Shown here one piece after another: positions 25,838 through 39,155 of a stretch of 64,000 nucleotides of DNA. This stretch comes from Dipetalonema caudispina (Eukaryota; Nematoda; Chromadorea; Rhabditida; Onchocercidae): assembly GCA_013365325.1 (NCBI GenBank), contig JABVXV010000020.1, forward strand, positions 62,001 to 126,000. Reading direction: 5' to 3'. The translations under genes were made by a program, and so were the position numbers. Below the pieces are notes generated by a model that ran no database searches, was not told the origin of the DNA, and was given only the letters and a program-made list of their open reading frames with translations. Positions within the stretch are counted from its first letter, which is position 1; every line of letters begins with the position of its first letter.

Positions 25838-28800
25838 TTGTAAAAGCATTCCGAAATGCGCTGATTTAAATTGTCCAACTTATCACAATAACGCTTCATT
25901 CATGTCTCATTTTAATCAAATTTACTTGTTAACGTTGCAATTTTTAATTTCGTTATTAACTTCGTAATTCATATCAAATTAACTTGTAATAGTTGGCTGA
26001 ATGAATTAACTGAAGTTTCCATTAAAATAATTAGTGGCAATTGACTATTGATAATAATTTGTCTATTGCAAATTATTCATTAAAATTGAAATAAACGTTT
26101 TAGCCAAGACTGAAATAGTCCTATCGTTGCATATTTATGGTATTTTCTTGGCTCACAAAATAATCGAAACATTATACAACTATTACAAGTTAAACATTTT
26201 CCCTCTTACGATAAAACATTCCTTAATTAGTATATCATAGTACAAGCCTTAACATGCATTTATTCCTATTCCATTAGATAATGCATACAATTCATTCCTT
26301 GCCTCATTGTAATATTTATTACCTTTTATTTCTTTCTTACTTTATTTATTCCTATTTATCATATTTTATTTCTTATCAATGATTAATATTTGTTGCAAAA
26401 GTTAAATTATAAATCATAAACAGATTGCATTAGAAATAGTGTGCTGGTCTATTCTGTTGTCATTTTCCCTTGAATAAATGAAATTATCAATTAACATTTC
26501 GTGATATGTCGCATTCCTTGAGATAATGATCATGCTAATATTCATCATCATTTCGAGATTTATTTGATCAAATTTTTTCTGCTTGGTTATGCATAATAAT
26601 AAGAACAAGAATGATTTCCGTGACCTTATTAGTATTGAACTTCTTGCGAATATCAACTTGTTTTCCTGGAACTACAACATCATTCTAAAATATCACTAAT
26701 ATACAAGTTATACTCTTTCTTCTTTCCTGATCAGCAAATTTTTTAAATTGTCCCATTTCAAGAAAGTCTTAGAAATTTCATTTAAACATCATTCACAGGA
26801 TTCGCAACAGCATTTTTCGGAAAATTCAGCAATCCTTTAATAGAACGAATAATTTTGCTGAAATAATCCGCCATAGAATTAATTCCTCGCTACCAAAATT
26901 TTCAACTATTTTAAATAGCAGTCATTATTAAAAGTAATAAGTTGTTAGGAAGAATCAATCAACTTGTTTGTAATTTGTAAAATCCAACAGTAAATACTAC
27001 TACAGCTAAGTTTTAGTCAATAGCTATTGTCATATTGGACATTGATCGAGAGTTTGCGGAAAATTCGTAAAATGATATTTGTTGCTAATTATATCAGATG
27101 GCTTTTGCTCCTTCTAAATCTTATTTTCATACATACAGAAAGAAAATTTACTATTTAGTCAAGCAAAATTTCATTGTGAAGAAACTATAGCAATTTCATC
27201 GTAAAAGGTAATAATGAAAATTGTTCAAATGTTATCATATAGCTGCTTAATTTACGATATTAATTACATTCAAATAATATATTCCAATATCAAACAGAAA
27301 ATTCAAACAGTACAAAATCGTCATATTTCTGATAATTTAGATAATAACAGATGAATTTATTAACAGGAAGACAAGAAAATTTTGTAGCAATAAATTTAAT
27401 TAATTACATTTTGCAATAAATTTGAATAAAAATATTAAATTATTGATGAAGCGAATATTTTGATGAATATTTCCAGTTTGGTACTGCCTGGTTTCAACTT
27501 CACTTCCCATGGTGGGCAATGAATGATAAATCATTCATATTTTTTTCAGTTAATTCTGTATTCCGACACTCAGTAATTGATTTAATAACAAATTTCAAAC
27601 ATTTTACTCTCAAATACCTGTTTTATTCGAAATAACAATTGAGTATAAAAAGAAAAAACTTTTCAATTATTTAGTTAAAAAAAATATTTTTTTTAAAAAT
27701 TGTACTTATTTATAGTATTAATGTATAATTGCTTGTTTAGCACCTTTCAAAGAATTTATTGAACTTTAAATGATGAAAATTTTAGCAGTGATTTCTGAAA
27801 ATATTCTACTCGGTTTATTTTTTTAGATTTAAACCCAATATTAGCTGCTTGGGTAGAAGTTTTGAATACGGTAATCCATCTAAATTATAAAAACAATTGC
27901 AACTGATAATTAGAAAGTTTGAAGTGATATAATTTGTTTGATAGTATTTTTTTTTTTTACTACTTGATAGTATTTTTGTTTACTTTTATTTATTTCCCAT
28001 TGAACCTTATTTTAACCAATGATAATATAAATTAAGAAATTATAGTTGTTTTTTTGATTTTTGCATGATATTCAAATGATTAAGATAAGAAAAATGTTTG
28101 AAAGTATCTTATCAGTTGAATTTCTATAATTTCCAAAATGAATTGGAGAAAAATTTTCCACTCGTAAAGTTTCATTTATTTCAATGTTCCATAAAACAGT
28201 AAGTATCAGTTAATAATGAAATAGTAACAGTATACTGTTCAAAATGATAAAACGATTTAGAGAGACAAATGGTAAATTTTTAACTTTTTAAAAATTTGCT
28301 TAAATAATTTTCAACTTCTTATTCTATTGATGATTTTATCAATTTTATTCAAACTTGATAAAACTTATCAGTTATTTTGTTAAATGCTATTTTTCCTATT
28401 CGACAGTACTATAAATGATTATTACATCATTTTATTTATCAATTATACAATTACTTCCTTCATTATCAATGCATAAATTTACATTCCTGTCGGGACTGTT
28501 ATTTTCACAACGATCTAAACAGTTACGTAACGGTGATTAAGGTTTGGTTGCACGTCCGCTACGTGATTTGAATGGTAAGGGTATTTGTTAGTTTTTTGAT
28601 AGCAAGAAAGTATGAGAATTATGATGCGTCAATTAAGTATGAGGAATGAAATGAATTGAGATATTATTTAAATTGTATATTCAGTAAAAATAAGAACGTT
28701 TTTTTTCAATCATAAAGCATTACATTTGTTTGATTTAGGTTCAAATTTTTAGATTTATTTTGCAGAAATATTCTTCGCCTTCTTTTAAGCTTCTCTATAA

Positions 28801-29182
28801 TATCTTTCATGTTTTAAGTAATACTCATTGTTGGTAGTTTTAATTTTGATGGAAACTTGTTACGGGAAAAATTTATCTGCCCTTGTTATTAAAGAGTTGA
28901 TAATGTCATTCAAGACATATGACCGAAATAGGAATGAATTATAATGCGACATTTGTTGATAGTTATTGTAGTACTGCAGTTTATTAATTGCTTTATCCAT
29001 TATTGATAAATTTGATAATGTTTAAAAAATAGTTCCATATTGTAGTGAAGTTTTCTATTAAAGAAAGTAGGAGTTTTAGTAGAATTGCGAGTAGAAATTA
29101 TGCTTTACTTCTTTAGTTGGGTTTGTGTCATCGAGAATCACCGTTATCAAAGGTCGTCAAAGGTTGAAATATTTCACTTTTT
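25838..29182. other. 3.3-kb intergenic region
   Basis: AT-rich with no supportable exon or RNA gene on either strand. The last few hundred bases before 29184 should hold the GM130 promoter. Confidence 0.55.
26090..26095 (+). terminator. Candidate poly(A) signal of the EXPERA-like gene
   Basis: AATAAA about 250 bases after the stop codon at 25837, in a plausible 3' UTR position. Confidence 0.45.
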
Positions 29183-29184
29183 AG
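29176..29184 (+). promoter_or_regulatory. Candidate spliced-leader acceptor of GM130
   Basis: A pyrimidine-rich CACTTTTTAG ends nine bases before the GM130 ATG at 29194, matching the usual nematode trans-splice position. Confidence 0.45.
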
Positions 29185-29193
29185 CGTGGATAA

Positions 29194-32100
29194 ATGAGTA
29201 TGTATGAAGGTGCAACAGAAACAAAAGCAGAACGGTTGGCTCAAGCTCGGAAAAAAGTAAATTTCAATTCTCTTCAGTAACTTGGCAGAATACATAAAAT
29301 CACACGATCTTGAGTAAATTTAGCTTGCATTATTAGTTAATTGTACTTAATTCAAATAAAATTTCTCCTGAAACACTTCGTACTTTGGTATAAAATTAAA
29401 TATTTGGTCATATAAGAAAGTTTGATGACCAACGAGATCTCTTTTGCTATTAATCAATACTTACGGGGAAATCTCCGGGTCTCGAGGATTTGGAAATTCA
29501 TTTCATTTCAACCAGTAGTATGGACTGGTTAAATTAAGAGAAAAGTTGGTAGACAAATTTTGGATTGTTACAAGAAATCTTTAGCCTGGTGATTAGTTAA
29601 TGTCTGCGTTTACTATTTCAATTGCTATCAAAGCATCTCGTTACACTGAAAAATTTTGTTGCATGAATTAATCGTGCTTACGAGATTACGAGATTTAAAG
29701 CAGCTGGAATTTTCAGTTGCGAGATTATCAGTCTAAACATCGCAACGAAAGTGTAGAATTTACTTTATCTCCCTCTCCAAGTGTTTCGAGTATGATCGAA
29801 AATGGTGGACGACGATCTGCCAACGGCTTACGTAAGTTTCATTATGCTCTTATTTCATCTGGAAATATTTAGAAAGATTTTTCGCATGTGGTTTTCATAC
29901 TTTATGAGGTATTTATTTTACTTCTCGTTAAAAGCAAGACAGTGCTTACTATGCGTGATTTTTTTAAAAATAACTTTGGGAAAATAGAAGCTTACGACTT
30001 CGAAATTAGTTCCTAGGATACTCTTGAGTTATTAATTTACCAGGAAACTATCACTATGAAGAAAAATTATCATTTTGAAGAACTGTGCAATCATGCTGAG
30101 ATGAAAGACACCATTCAAACAGTTCAAAGAGGACCACAGGATTCTCCATCGACAACCACACAAAGCACTGCGAATCATAATATTTCGAATACAAACTCCA
30201 GTGCTCCGAGCAATCATAATATTTCGAATACAAACAGCAATGCTCCGAGCAATGATTTAAGGGATAAATTTCAACAGAATAGTACACCAGAATTGTGTTC
30301 GAATGTACCGGAAGATCTGCTTCACTTGAAGGTTACCTGATCTTCATATATAAATTTTTCCTGACTCGTCACCTTTCCATCATATGTTTCAGATCTAGGT
30401 TCTCTTTTCTCTTTTTTTTTTTTTCTTCTTTATGCTTTTTACTTCACTTGTATTTTGGAGCCAGCGACTAGTAATAGAGTTTTCTCTTACACTTGTCATA
30501 TATGATGCATTAGAAACATCGTAGATATAAGATATATTAAAAGTCATTATTTCATATATTTGAATAAAATCTTCATTGTCTAGGGATTTGGGATGAGTAG
30601 TACTTTCGGAAAAGCGCGAATAAGCTTAAAAAAACGCCTTTAAGAGAGTCTTAAAACGAAATTGATTCCAGTACTGTTGTATATTCATTACTAATTTATT
30701 ATCGAAATATCTTAATAATATTTTTGTGTCTGTTCCGATTGAACTGTCATTATTCACAGTATTAGAACGTGATTGCAGATTTTCCTTATATGTCTTTTTC
30801 TCTTTTTTTTTTTGTTAAATAATTGGTTAAATTTTCACATTGGTTTCTGCAAAAATTTTTGATACAGTTTGAAAAATGACGCTCTTCTCATCTTGCCTTT
30901 AGAAATGGTTTTTTTTTTTTTAAATAATTTTCCTAGTTTGAATCGATAACAAAACGAATACTTTTGTTGCAGCAGGAGTGTGTTCGGTTAAGAGAAGAAT
31001 TAGCTTTACGTACAGCTGAAAAAGGGCAATTTTCGTCCCAGCTTGCAGAATTGGTATGTTCGCAGTTACTTGCTTTATTTTTACTTATTTTTCATTTGCT
31101 TTTTTTACTTTCTATTAAATCTGCAATTCAAATTAATATCTAAGGGATGGAAGCTTATATCTTAGCTGTTTGAAAAAGCCACATAAGGGTGCATGTTTAA
31201 CTTGTATCTTTTAAATGTCAGATGATATAATGCATTTTGATTATTACGTGAGAATTTATTTCATAATTCATTTCAGTTACGCATGAGATATTTTAGGTTG
31301 GGCATTACGCACAGATTCATGCTGCATACACGAAACTCAGTGAATGTATCAAAAATGGCGACCCAGGTGGATCCGCTTTACAAACGCAACTCGTTCATTT
31401 GCAAACAGTTTTGTTTCTTTTTTATATGGAGAATTATAAAGTTATTCAACTACGTGGGTCCTAAATTTCAGGGGTTTCTTTTTCTTTTTGTATATAAGCA
31501 GCAGCTATGATCCAATAAATTAATAGTGCTTTAGGCAATGAGTGTTGTTGTCAAGGAGAAAACAGCTTTACAACAGCAATTAAGGCAAAAAAATGAACTA
31601 GTCATGGATCGAAATAAACAAATTTGCAGTCTTACGGTATGTAGTTTTTATATTATATAAATTATTTGTTCACTTATTAATCCATTTATTGCAAGAAAAG
31701 GAATTTGGTTCGTTTTTCCATTTTAACTGGAGTTCATCAGCTTTATGATAATAGCTCCTTTTGCAGATCGAGGTACGTGAGAAAAACTCTAAAATTACGT
31801 CGTTGGAGACAGAAATCGTATCATTACGTCAAAAAATCGATTCACTGAGTAATGCCGTGCAAAGGCAAGTGGAAGAATCGGAGAATGGTCGACAAGAAGC
31901 AGTAAATTGGCAAACTAAAATGCTTCATATGCAGCAAGATCGGGACGATGCTAAGGTTTATTTTTATTGATAGATTGTGCTCATTTGTTATTTTTAGCCT
32001 TCGAGCGGCAGTATTTTTCTTAAAATTTATAAAATATGATTAGTTTACAATAAGATTCTCTACAATTATAAAATGGTTGAAATGAGACTTAGTACTATCA

Positions 32101-32752
32101 AAAAGAAAGCATTTTTTGTAATTTGATATTGGCTGGCTTGATTTTATCTTCTTGTTTTGTAGTGGTGGTTGTTAGGTTAAGTTTTTCTCTTCCTCAACTT
32201 TTCGGTGCCTTGAGGGAAATATGAAATGAGAGGAGTTTTTGAATGATGATCAGATATTAAGCTCCAATTGCACTACATTAAAAATTAGTGAAAAGTTTAG
32301 GAACGATTAAAAATTTGCATGAAAGAAGCGGAAGCTGCTCAGGCAGAGCTCGATCAAGCTCACAAACAGTTAAAAATGAAGGATATTTACCTTCGTCAGT
32401 TAGGGGCATATACGGGTGAAGATACTCAAATGGAAGCTAATGCTCGAAATCTTGGTGGTAAGATTCTTGCTACTCCTATATGAGATGATCATGTTATTAA
32501 CTTTGTAACCTTTAATTGTGCAGAAATGCTTTTGGAAATGCTTTCCCCTTTTTTTTCCACGAATTGTTATTAGATTGTGGTCATCTATTATTGAGACTTA
32601 CACAGTCGTTTATTCGGAAATGTTCTGCATTTGCTCCGTTTTTCTCGTTGATATCGCTGTTTACCAAGTATCAGTAATAGCTTACTGATACTTATTTTAG
32701 CACAAAACCATTCACCTGGGAAGAATTTTACCACTTTATTATTATACAGATG

Positions 32753-32800
<48 letters not shown>

Positions 32801-35800
32801 CAGAAGAAATTGAACAACTGAAGAAGGGATTGGTTAGAGCAGCAGATGAAACAGAAAAGTGGAAAAAAGAGGCACAATTAGCACGGGAACGTTATGAACT
32901 GTATGGGACACAGCTGAATCAGAATATCGTGCAAATGAGTGCAAAGGTAAAAATTGATCATTATGGCGAAATTTACGAAAGCCCAATAATTAGGCAGAGA
33001 ACTTCTAATCAAAAATGCAATTTGAAGCAAATGGTGTGTACGTTTTTTACAGCTGGAAGAAATATCAAATGAAAAGTTAATTCTGGAATCAAAAGTGCAG
33101 ACCTTAGAAAGTCAGGTAGAAATGTTACAGGCAATAGACAGACCAAATTTAATGACTGACGATAACAAATATGCTGTGGTTAGTCTTTTTTTTATGATAG
33201 AGAAGTTTTTTTATCATTTTAAGTGGTCTCAGTTTACCGATGGTAAAAGTGTCATTGAGTTACCCACATGAATGCCTTTCTCTTATTCGTTTTGAAAGTA
33301 TGCAGCATAGCAAAACGTACAATTTAAATACATATTCGAAAGCTGGGACAATAATTATAGCTTTCATATTCTTTTGTCTTCCTTAATGTTAGGTTTTGTT
33401 AATTATTTGAAACTTATTTAAGAATTCAGTCGAACTGCAGAAAGTGCAAAATAAATTGATTGAAATGGCGAATGACCACCGAAGATCGGAACAATTAATT
33501 GAGGAATTGAACGCAAAACTTATGGATAAGGAGCAAGAAGTTCTTACACTTTCTTCTGCACTTAATGATGAGGTTCTTTTTGAGAAATTCTGTTTGTGTT
33601 TATTAGTCTTGAAACTTGCAGTAATAAGCTGGATATAGACAGAGTATGAATTAATAAACAATCAAACGAGACAAGGCATCGCATTGCACTGGTACTGCAT
33701 TCCTCGATTTGACAATGTTGCATTCTTAATTTGAATTCATCTCGAATTGTTGAGGTAGCGAAAAGCTCACTTATTCTTGTCTCGTTTGATTGTTCATTTA
33801 TTCATACTCTGTCTATATCCAGCTCATTCCGTTTTCTTTCTGTTAACTAATCATTAAACTATCAGCAAACGTTATACGTAAATGGTATATAAATAAGATT
33901 GATTTTTGCAACCACAGGTCGGATATGGATTTTTTTTTCTGACTGTATATTTGTAGAAATCAAAATTAATGAAAAAAACTGCTGAGTTGGCTATGGTCGA
34001 AGAATCGCTTACAAGAGCTCGTTCTATTGCTGAAGAGCAGCAAAAACATACAGAGGTTTGTTCAGTATTTCAAAATTATTCATGCACCTTCTAGATTGTA
34101 TTCGTTTCATAGTTAAATTCTTAAGGGAGCACTTTCACTGTCGGAACAGCTGCAGAATGAGAAAGCTACGGTTTCAAGGGCCATTGCGCAGAATCGAGAA
34201 TTGAAAGAGCAGTTGATCGAACTGCAGGATAAACTAATAATGGTTACACAGGTTACTGTTTTAGTTTTTCCCACGTTCCAGAAGTCACGCTTCCTTTGAC
34301 TTCCTTTGATGAGTCATTTATTTAGACGGTTATAACTATACGTGTCGTTAATGCAGAACTAATCAGAATTATTGAGAATTAAATTATTTTTGCTGTATTT
34401 TTTTAGTAGGATGCGCCAAGCTTCAAACGAAATTAACAGACTGTTTTCATTGTATAGATAAGTTCGACATCACAGAGATCAATACTGAATCATGGTTCAG
34501 GAAAGCATGGAAAGGGAAAGTGGACGACTGAGTGCATTGCATCTGGTCAGTCAGTTGAGAAATGAATTGAATCGGCTTTCTGGTCAATCTTTTGATGGCA
34601 AAAATGTTGATTCTTCAACAATCCCAATAATGCCGAATGGTGATGCATATGAGCAGCAGGAGCATATTCAGTATGTTGATCCACGAGACCGTGATGAGGT
34701 AGACTCAGAAAATAATTTGTTTAAAGTTTCGATATAAAGCACAAAGCCCACTTTATTGGTATTTTATCATCATTCAATCACTATTCTCATTGGAAGCTTG
34801 TAAATCGTCATACGGAACTTACCTGAATGCTTAATGCCAGCAACCTAATAACTATTGGCTTCAATAAATTGGGTTGCCGTTCAACATCTTAAATCTTTTC
34901 CGGGATAGGTTTATTGTAGTTTTCGGCTTACAGTCTCTCACAGTTAACGACATCGCACATTAACTTATATTAATTTTGCCGTTAGCATACACTCTCAATA
35001 AGTTCGAAAATCAACTTGAAAAGCATAACTTTTATAAATATTACATGTTTCTGATTTTAACAACTTGTAACATTTGGATTCGCAAATTTCAGACTATTTC
35101 AACACCGTCGGTTTCTGAGTGCTACGACAGAGATTTGTCGCTTTCGCACATAGAAGACACTCATGCGCATACTGAAGTAGAATTAGCCAATGTTAGAATG
35201 GCTCTGGATGAATTAAGGCTTGATCATAGACGAGTAATCCAGGAAAACGAGGAATTACGAAGGTTTGCTCAATCACTAACAATTATATGCTTGTTACTGC
35301 TGTATATATTTCGAATACAATGTTTTTCAGCATTTTAGATTCAAAAACGTTTGCTCATTCATTATTTTCAAGAATGCAGCTCATCATGCTTTTATATTTT
35401 AGGATAATGGAACAAAATTCTGAAGATGAAAATCAGAATAATATACACGTTGAACTAGGGCAAGCAGTTGAAAGGTACTGCTCCGAAATCACCAATTTTT
35501 ATTTTCGATGTAAACATTATTTATACTTAAATTCCACATGAAGTTATAGTTTTGTGCTTATACTGAAATCTTTCTAATTCTTTATTGATTATATTAAGTT
35601 AGCAAGGATCTTATATCGGCTTAATATTAGTTTTTCAAGTTATTTGCTAATTTTTAACTTTAAAAACTATTAATAATGCTCAAATTGAATGATGATTTCT
35701 GTTGCAGGATCAACACATTATCTGCTGAGAATGAACAGTTACGGAATGACGTTAGCATGCTACAAGAGAAATTAAACAACGCATCACTCTCAACACCTTC

Positions 35801-37656
35801 ATCCTCTCAGTGCGATACGTTGTCTCCTGTTTGGCTAAATGGCGATATTGTGAAGGAATTGGAAGGTTTATTTATAATGTTTCAAAAAGTAGCTGTAGAT
35901 AATGTTGGAAAGCTGTTAATTTATTTCAAGATTAAGTTATGTGAAGTTCGACACCTTTGTTTCCGATTTCTCAAAGTCTTACTATAATCCGCAACACACA
36001 GAAAATGCATAATCTGGTCAAAGTATAGAATTATTGTTTCTTTTTAATTCAAATTCAATGTTGTGGATTTTAGCACCTTCAATAAAAGATAAACCATTGG
36101 CTTGGACAGAACTGGAGGCTCGTTTCACTCGAGCGATGCGACAGGTTGCAGACCTTGCCGAAGAAAAGGAACGACTCCAACATATTGTAATGCAATTAGA
36201 GACTGAAAATGATACCATCGGTGTGTAGATGATTGATCGCGTTAAATGTTGATAATGAATCAGAGCGATGCTAAGCTGATATCCATTCTTTTTTCATTTG
36301 TTGCAGGTGATTATGTGACACTGTATCAGCATCAAAGAAAAAAGATCAATGAGAGAATGCGCGAGAGAGAGGAAGCAGTTGCAAAATTATCTTTTGAAAA
36401 AGAACAAATGCAGGTAATTACTGCTTTCCTCAATTTTTTCTTAATAGAATTCAAGCTAGGATGCTACAAACAAATGAATTCAAAAGTTTTGATAATCCCT
36501 GCAGTCTGTTATAATTTATCGCTTTCTCTATTCAGTTTTTTGCTTTGCTTGATATAACTTTACAAAGATGACATGTGGCGTCGGTGGATGTTTTGATTTA
36601 TACTCACAATCAGCTTTTCATATTGCAATGTTCTCTGGGGTCATATCTCTTTGTGTTAAAATTCTTCGATATCGAAAATTTTTATGCATTTACTGCCTAT
36701 CTATTCAACTGACCAGTTTGAATTCTTTTCAGCAAAAGCTGACCGAACTACAAGAAGTTCTGATAAATCTGTTATCAAAGAAAGGATTGCTGCACATTTA
36801 TGGGCATGAGAAAGAGAACAATTGTAATGGGTCATCGAAACGTTCACGCAGTGTCCGATCGTATAGGTATATTACAAATCTTAATGCTTTCCTGGGATAT
36901 TATTGATGATTATTCACGTTTTTGTGCTTGTAATATTCTGTATTATAGTCATGGTACTGAGGACGAATTTTCCGGTGATGAAGAGACAGTTGTTGACAGT
37001 TCAAAACTGTTCGTTCCCAGCAGTCCTGATTCGTGTATTGACATTTCAAGTGAGCTTGGTAGTGGAAAACATAGTGCTGGTAAGCTTATAATGCTCTTTT
37101 TTGAAATGGAATGATTGTTTGTTTTATCTAACGAGAACACGAGAAAACTAAATAACAATGCTCCATTACAGATATCCCTAGAAATAAGACCACAGAAAAC
37201 ATTTTTGAAGGCAATGCTGATGATGATGTTGGTGTGCAGAGGATTTTAAATTTGATATCAGAGCTACAGGTGACATTTTGAATTTTTTATGCATGTCAAA
37301 ATTACAGCATGTATTCCCCAACTTCTTCAGCCAATTTTTTTGGTCGAAATTGGTTCATAACTCCATTTAAAAGATAATCTGTATTTGTCACTAATTATAT
37401 TAAGCTAAAAATTCATATAAAAATGAACGGAAAAAAATATGCTCGTTTTGTTGACGAATAGGTATTTACTTGGAAACTTATGAGTAAGCTGAAAGGTCAT
37501 TTTTGTGAAAAGTATTTCTCGCGTCAATAAAAGAAATTCCAAGAAAATCATATCGTTCAATATTTTTTCTAGGATCTGGAACGTACAAGAACACTTGCAC
37601 CTTGCAGTCCTAATTTACACTGCAGCGAATGCCGTGGGAAATTAATCAATTTATGA
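29194..37656 (+). CDS. GM130 / golgin subfamily A member 2
   Basis: GM130 is a cis-Golgi coiled-coil tether that binds GRASP65 and p115 and organises Golgi stacks. Exons: 29194-29256, 29717-29831, 30081-30331, 30973-31053, 31297-31407, 31535-31636, 31767-31955, 32301-32457, 32804-32946, 33053-33178, 33441-33572, 33957-34055, 34126-34251, 34501-34698, 35093-35262, 35403-35474, 35708-35865, 36074-36220, 36307-36413, 36733-36866, 36949-37079, 37172-37269, 37573-37656. This gives about 997 residues (human about 1000). The N-terminus AERLAQARKKLRDYQ matches the golgin start motif. Long coiled coils follow, and ENDTIGDYVTLYQHQRKKI then KLTELQEVLINL match the conserved C-terminal GM130 block. The hydrophobic end (CRGKLINL) is in the place where vertebrate GM130 binds the GRASP PDZ domain. 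The exon-3 start is uncertain: 30044 has the better acceptor but breaks the phase, while 30081 keeps it. Confidence 0.9.
30173..30250 (+). repeat. 39-bp coding tandem repeat in GM130 exon 3
   Basis: Two adjacent 39-bp copies encode a 13-residue unit, NHNISNTNS(S/N)APS, in a low-complexity linker between the N-terminal motif and the coiled coils. The copies differ at only a few bases, so the duplication looks recent. Confidence 0.9.
32755..32798. repeat. (AT)22 microsatellite next to a splice acceptor
   Basis: A pure AT repeat ends five bases before the AG acceptor of GM130 exon 9 (exon starts at 32804), so it replaces the usual pyrimidine tract. Confidence 0.95.
33627..33824. mobile_element. 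198-bp MITE-like element with 48-bp terminal inverted repeats
   Basis: The left arm (33627-33674, beginning AGCTGGATATAGACAGAG) and the right arm (33777-33824, ending CTCTGTCTATATCCAGCT) are reverse complements at 46 of 48 positions. A roughly 100-bp unrelated core separates them. The element lies wholly inside the GM130 intron between exons 33441-33572 and 33957-34055 and has no coding capacity. No clear target-site duplication is seen; both ends terminate in the self-complementary AGCT. A small non-autonomous DNA transposon is the natural reading. A structured intronic RNA is the alternative. Confidence 0.75.
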
Positions 37657-39110
37657 TAATGTGAAGAAATATCTACTGGTGTTGCTCTTAAGAAGTTGGC
37701 AATGACTATAATAAATTATGAATTTTTGATTTAATAGAGAATTGGAAAATCAGTTTTTTTTCTGTTGTTTCTTTTGGTATTGTTTATGGCTCTTCCTAGT
37801 AATTTATCTTAATAGCTTGTGGTTTAAACGTCATTAGATACCTTTGAAAACAATATTTCACTTCAATTTCTTTCAAAGTTTGTTCATATTACTCTTCAAT
37901 TTTATGCAATTTTATATCTTTCACTCCTGCGCATTCCAATTATATAATTATTTGAAGCACAAACTCAATTCTGATGACTAAAATGGTCCGAGTGCCGGCA
38001 GTACAAACGCTTTCGAGTCCCAATTTTTTCGAATTGTGGCATATTTTCGAGAACGATTCATTGCTTTCTTTTAGTATTTCCAAGGATTAATAGTTAGTAC
38101 TCTGATGAAAACATTTTAGAATTATTCCAAAGTTTTCTTTATTAACCTATCAAGTAAAGAAATATTGCCAAAGGAGCTTTCATGTGTAATACATTCTGAC
38201 CATTTCAGGATTTCCATTCTCTATGGTATATTTTATATTATTCCTTTGATCATTGGAAATTTCTTTCCATCTTTAATAAAATTCATCTGTGTGCTTATGT
38301 TTATTAATTTATTGAATTTCGATTCGTCATTGCATACCTTACTTTTTTCTTTGATAAACGCATATCTATGTCTATAAATGTCTTGCATAACAGATACATG
38401 GATTTCTCAGTAATATATATAAGTAAGACGAAATTAGAAGTAGTGCTTATAGCCTCTTCTGCTTCTCGATATCATATCTACTAATAATTTTCTCTTCATG
38501 TATAACAGTTTACAATTAGTTAACAACTTTTTTTTTAGAATATAATCGGCGCGAAATTGTAAATTGAAAAGGGAAAAGATATGTCTTGTAATGTATGCAT
38601 GGTAACATTTGAAATGTCACACGTGTGAGAAGACTTTATTTATCTTATATGATGTATAGATCAGTTAGGATTTCCTTGAGCTGCATTAATATGATCGTTT
38701 GAGTAATTTTGATAATATCGATTCATTGTGGAAGCATTGTTTGTTATCAAATTTGATAACAACAAACGTAAAGTGTATTGCATGACACCAGCTTATCTTT
38801 GATACTGTTGCAAAAAAAAAAAAACAATTTGCTAGTAGAATTTCAAATATGTCTTTTATGCTCTTCGTGATTAAGATCGGTTAGATAATCATAAGTATTT
38901 GTATTTTTTTGTCTTCAACACCACTATGATGTAAAGCGCAGTCTTATTTCCGTTTATATTTACAAGACATGAAGGTGGTGCTAGACTATAAAAAAAACAT
39001 TGAAATGAAGTTCAAGAAATTTTAACAAATTTGGTGTGCATTGCTGTTAACATTAATTTTTCTTATTTCGCGAATTCTGTTAGACTTTCTGCTTAGTTGC
39101 AATTTGGGTT
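37657..39110. other. Intergenic region between GM130 and LRR-1
   Basis: About 1.5 kb of AT-rich DNA without a supportable exon. It should hold the GM130 3' end and the LRR-1 promoter. Confidence 0.55.
37710..37715 (+). terminator. Candidate poly(A) signal of GM130
   Basis: AATAAA 54 bases after the GM130 stop codon. Confidence 0.5.
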
Positions 39111-39119
39111 CAATTTCAG
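39111..39119 (+). promoter_or_regulatory. Candidate spliced-leader acceptor of LRR-1
   Basis: CAATTTCAG, a consensus nematode acceptor, ends 36 bases before the LRR-1 ATG with no intervening ATG. Confidence 0.45.
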
Positions 39120-39155
39120 AAGTTAACCTGAATTTGTATTGTCTTTTGGTACGAG

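Noticed and set aside
30032..30287. Minus-strand frames opposite GM130 exon 3
   Set aside because: They are shadows of the low-complexity coding repeat; the plus strand has consistent splice sites and golgin similarity.
38165..38377. Hydrophobic 70-codon open frame between GM130 and LRR-1
   Set aside because: Long T-rich runs give hydrophobic frames by chance; no splice sites, no conservation recognised.
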